The position numbers and the translations under genes were made by a program. Below the pieces are notes generated by a model that searched no databases, was not told the origin of the DNA, and saw only the letters and a program-made list of their open reading frames with translations. Of a stretch of 64,000 bases of DNA, positions 63,139 to 64,000 are shown piece by piece; position 1 is the first letter of the stretch, and each line of letters starts with the position of its first letter. The DNA lies in NCBI GenBank assembly GCA_035967975.1, contig JAWQFQ010000011.1:1-64000 (forward strand). The letters run 5' to 3'. Source of the stretch: Scytonema sp035967975 (GTDB lineage: Bacteria > Cyanobacteriota > Cyanobacteriia > Cyanobacteriales > Nostocaceae).

Positions 63139-64000
63139 ATGGAAAAGAAAATTTTGCTGGTCATGCCGGTTCCCTTTCGGGAAGTGGAAGGTCAAGTAGG
63201 ATTTGACGACCAAACTTGCGAAGGTTTAGTTCGCTGGGCAGAAAATTTTGAGAAAGTTGTCATGGCTTGTCCTCTCATGCCAAAAGACATAGCTGCCAAA
63301 AGCGAGAATTCCATTGTTAAGACAACGTGGCAACCTATTGCTGATTTGCCTTGTGCAGACAGACTAGAATTAGTACAATTGCCTTATGCATACAAGTTGC
63401 TTGACTTCATCCGGGTGTACTCGGCTACAAGTAAACTTTTAAGGGAAAAGATACAAGAAAGCGAGTATTTATGCTTTGCGATCGGTGGACTTGTTGGAGA
63501 CTGGGGAAGCATCGCCTGTTTGGAAGCTATCAAGCTTAAGCGGTCTTATGCTCTCTGGGCTGACCGTGTTGAGTATGAAGTTATATATCGAACCAGACAC
63601 AGTCAACCCTGGAGGCGACGCATTAAAGACTTTTTTACCCTGCCTATCATATTACCATTGATGAAACGCTATCAACGATACTTGATTAGTCAGAGTAAGG
63701 TAGGACTTTTTCAAGGGCAAGATTGCTACTCAGCATATTCACCTTTTTGCCAACAACCGTATTGCGTTTACGATGTTCACACCAAAAAATCCGATCAGGT
63801 TGATGAGCCAAGCACAAATCTCAAAATTGAGTCCTTATTAAATGGTGGCTCTTTACTGATTTGTTATGTGGGGCGAGCAGCAGAAATGAAAGGTCCCCTG
63901 GATTGGCTACAAGCTATCCATCAAATTTATAAAGCTGGGATTGACTTTCAAGCCACTTGGGTTGGACAAGGACCACTTTTACCACAGATGCAGTCGCTAG
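63139..64000 (+). CDS. GT4-like glycosyltransferase, 3' end cut by the window
   Basis: About 287 residues are visible from ATG at 63139 (MEKKILLVMPVPFREVEGQV), open to the window edge. The N-terminal GT-B domain is followed by the start of the donor domain (LLICYVGRAAEMKGPLDWLQ; ATWVGQGPLLPQM), which is the usual GT4 pattern. The frame has no stop inside the window. It continues the exopolysaccharide cluster after a repeat-bearing spacer. Confidence 0.8.
   Translation, partial: MEKKILLVMPVPFREVEGQVGFDDQTCEGLVRWAENFEKVVMACPLMPKDIAAKSENSIVKTTWQPIADLPCADRLELVQLPYAYKLLDFIRVYSATSKLLREKIQESEYLCFAIGGLVGDWGSIACLEAIKLKRSYALWADRVEYEVIYRTRHSQPWRRRIKDFFTLPIILPLMKRYQRYLISQSKVGLFQGQDCYSAYSPFCQQPYCVYDVHTKKSDQVDEPSTNLKIESLLNGGSLLICYVGRAAEMKGPLDWLQAIHQIYKAGIDFQATWVGQGPLLPQMQSL

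Noticed and set aside
63476..63661. 61-codon + strand open frame
   Set aside because: Out-of-frame shadow inside the partial GT4 gene that starts at 63139.

Overview
The window looks like chromosomal DNA from a filamentous, heterocyst-type cyanobacterium (Nostocales-like). The evidence is frequent GCGATCGC (HIP1) octamers, many heptanucleotide short tandem repeats (STRR) between genes, an NTRC-type thioredoxin reductase-thioredoxin fusion, and typical cyanobacterial housekeeping genes (queC, pyrE, thiC with a TPP riboswitch, pyrG). I see no rRNA, CRISPR array, prophage or transposase gene. The species cannot be named from what I see.

Layout. (1) 0.4-9.0 kb is a defence-like island. A NACHT NTPase with a long TPR array (broken by a 100-N assembly gap) sits next to a partner P-loop ATPase on the minus strand. 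Divergent to them is an AAA ATPase + DUF4435 pair that resembles the PARIS (AriA/AriB) anti-phage architecture. (2) 9.2-26.4 kb is mostly core: a ParM-like actin with a ParR-like partner, a DedA protein, a Gfo/Idh/MocA oxidoreductase, queC, a CNNM/CorC protein, a tRNA with CAU anticodon, pyrE, thiC, an RluE-type pseudouridine synthase, a PAS histidine kinase, a zinc-ribbon PP2C phosphatase followed by an FHA-Ser/Thr kinase, and a DUF4327-like small protein. (3) 27.4-31.6 kb is a rearranged accessory segment. It holds two tandem copies of a papain-fold-toxin-like gene plus a putative immunity gene (the second toxin is cut by one nonsense codon), a repeated non-coding element, and a truncated, chimeric copy of an AAA-DUF3226 module whose intact version lies at 41.8-43.5 kb. 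(4) 32.5-46.5 kb is a glycosylation cluster: UDP-galactopyranose mutase, a three-domain glycosyltransferase, a methyltransferase-like/TPR/GT41 fusion, a GT4 enzyme, a second TPR-GT41 enzyme and a type IV pilin-like protein, interrupted by the intact AAA-DUF3226 pair. (5) 46.9-55.8 kb is core: NTRC, a PD-(D/E)XK-like protein, an orphan ABC permease, a ROK sugar kinase, a tandem-repeat protein, pyrG and a cell-wall amidase. (6) 57.4-64 kb is an exopolysaccharide operon-like run: Wzc-type tyrosine kinase, serine-acetyltransferase-like protein, GT2, and two GT4 enzymes, the last cut by the window end.

How it fits together. Two regions carry likely conflict systems (ATPase plus TOPRIM-like nuclease twice; NACHT/TPR; toxin/immunity). 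Two regions make surface glycans or glycosylate proteins. Small repeats are everywhere: two MITE-like families with inverted ends and TA-type flanks, a gaattaaaattc/acccgttaaaacgggtt repeat, and STRR heptamers that commonly contain the stop codons of the neighbouring genes. The strongest leads are the NACHT-TPR/partner ATPase operon next to the PARIS-like pair, the duplicated toxin-immunity cassette with its disabled copy, and the twice-occurring AAA-DUF3226 module whose breakpoints can be read at base level.
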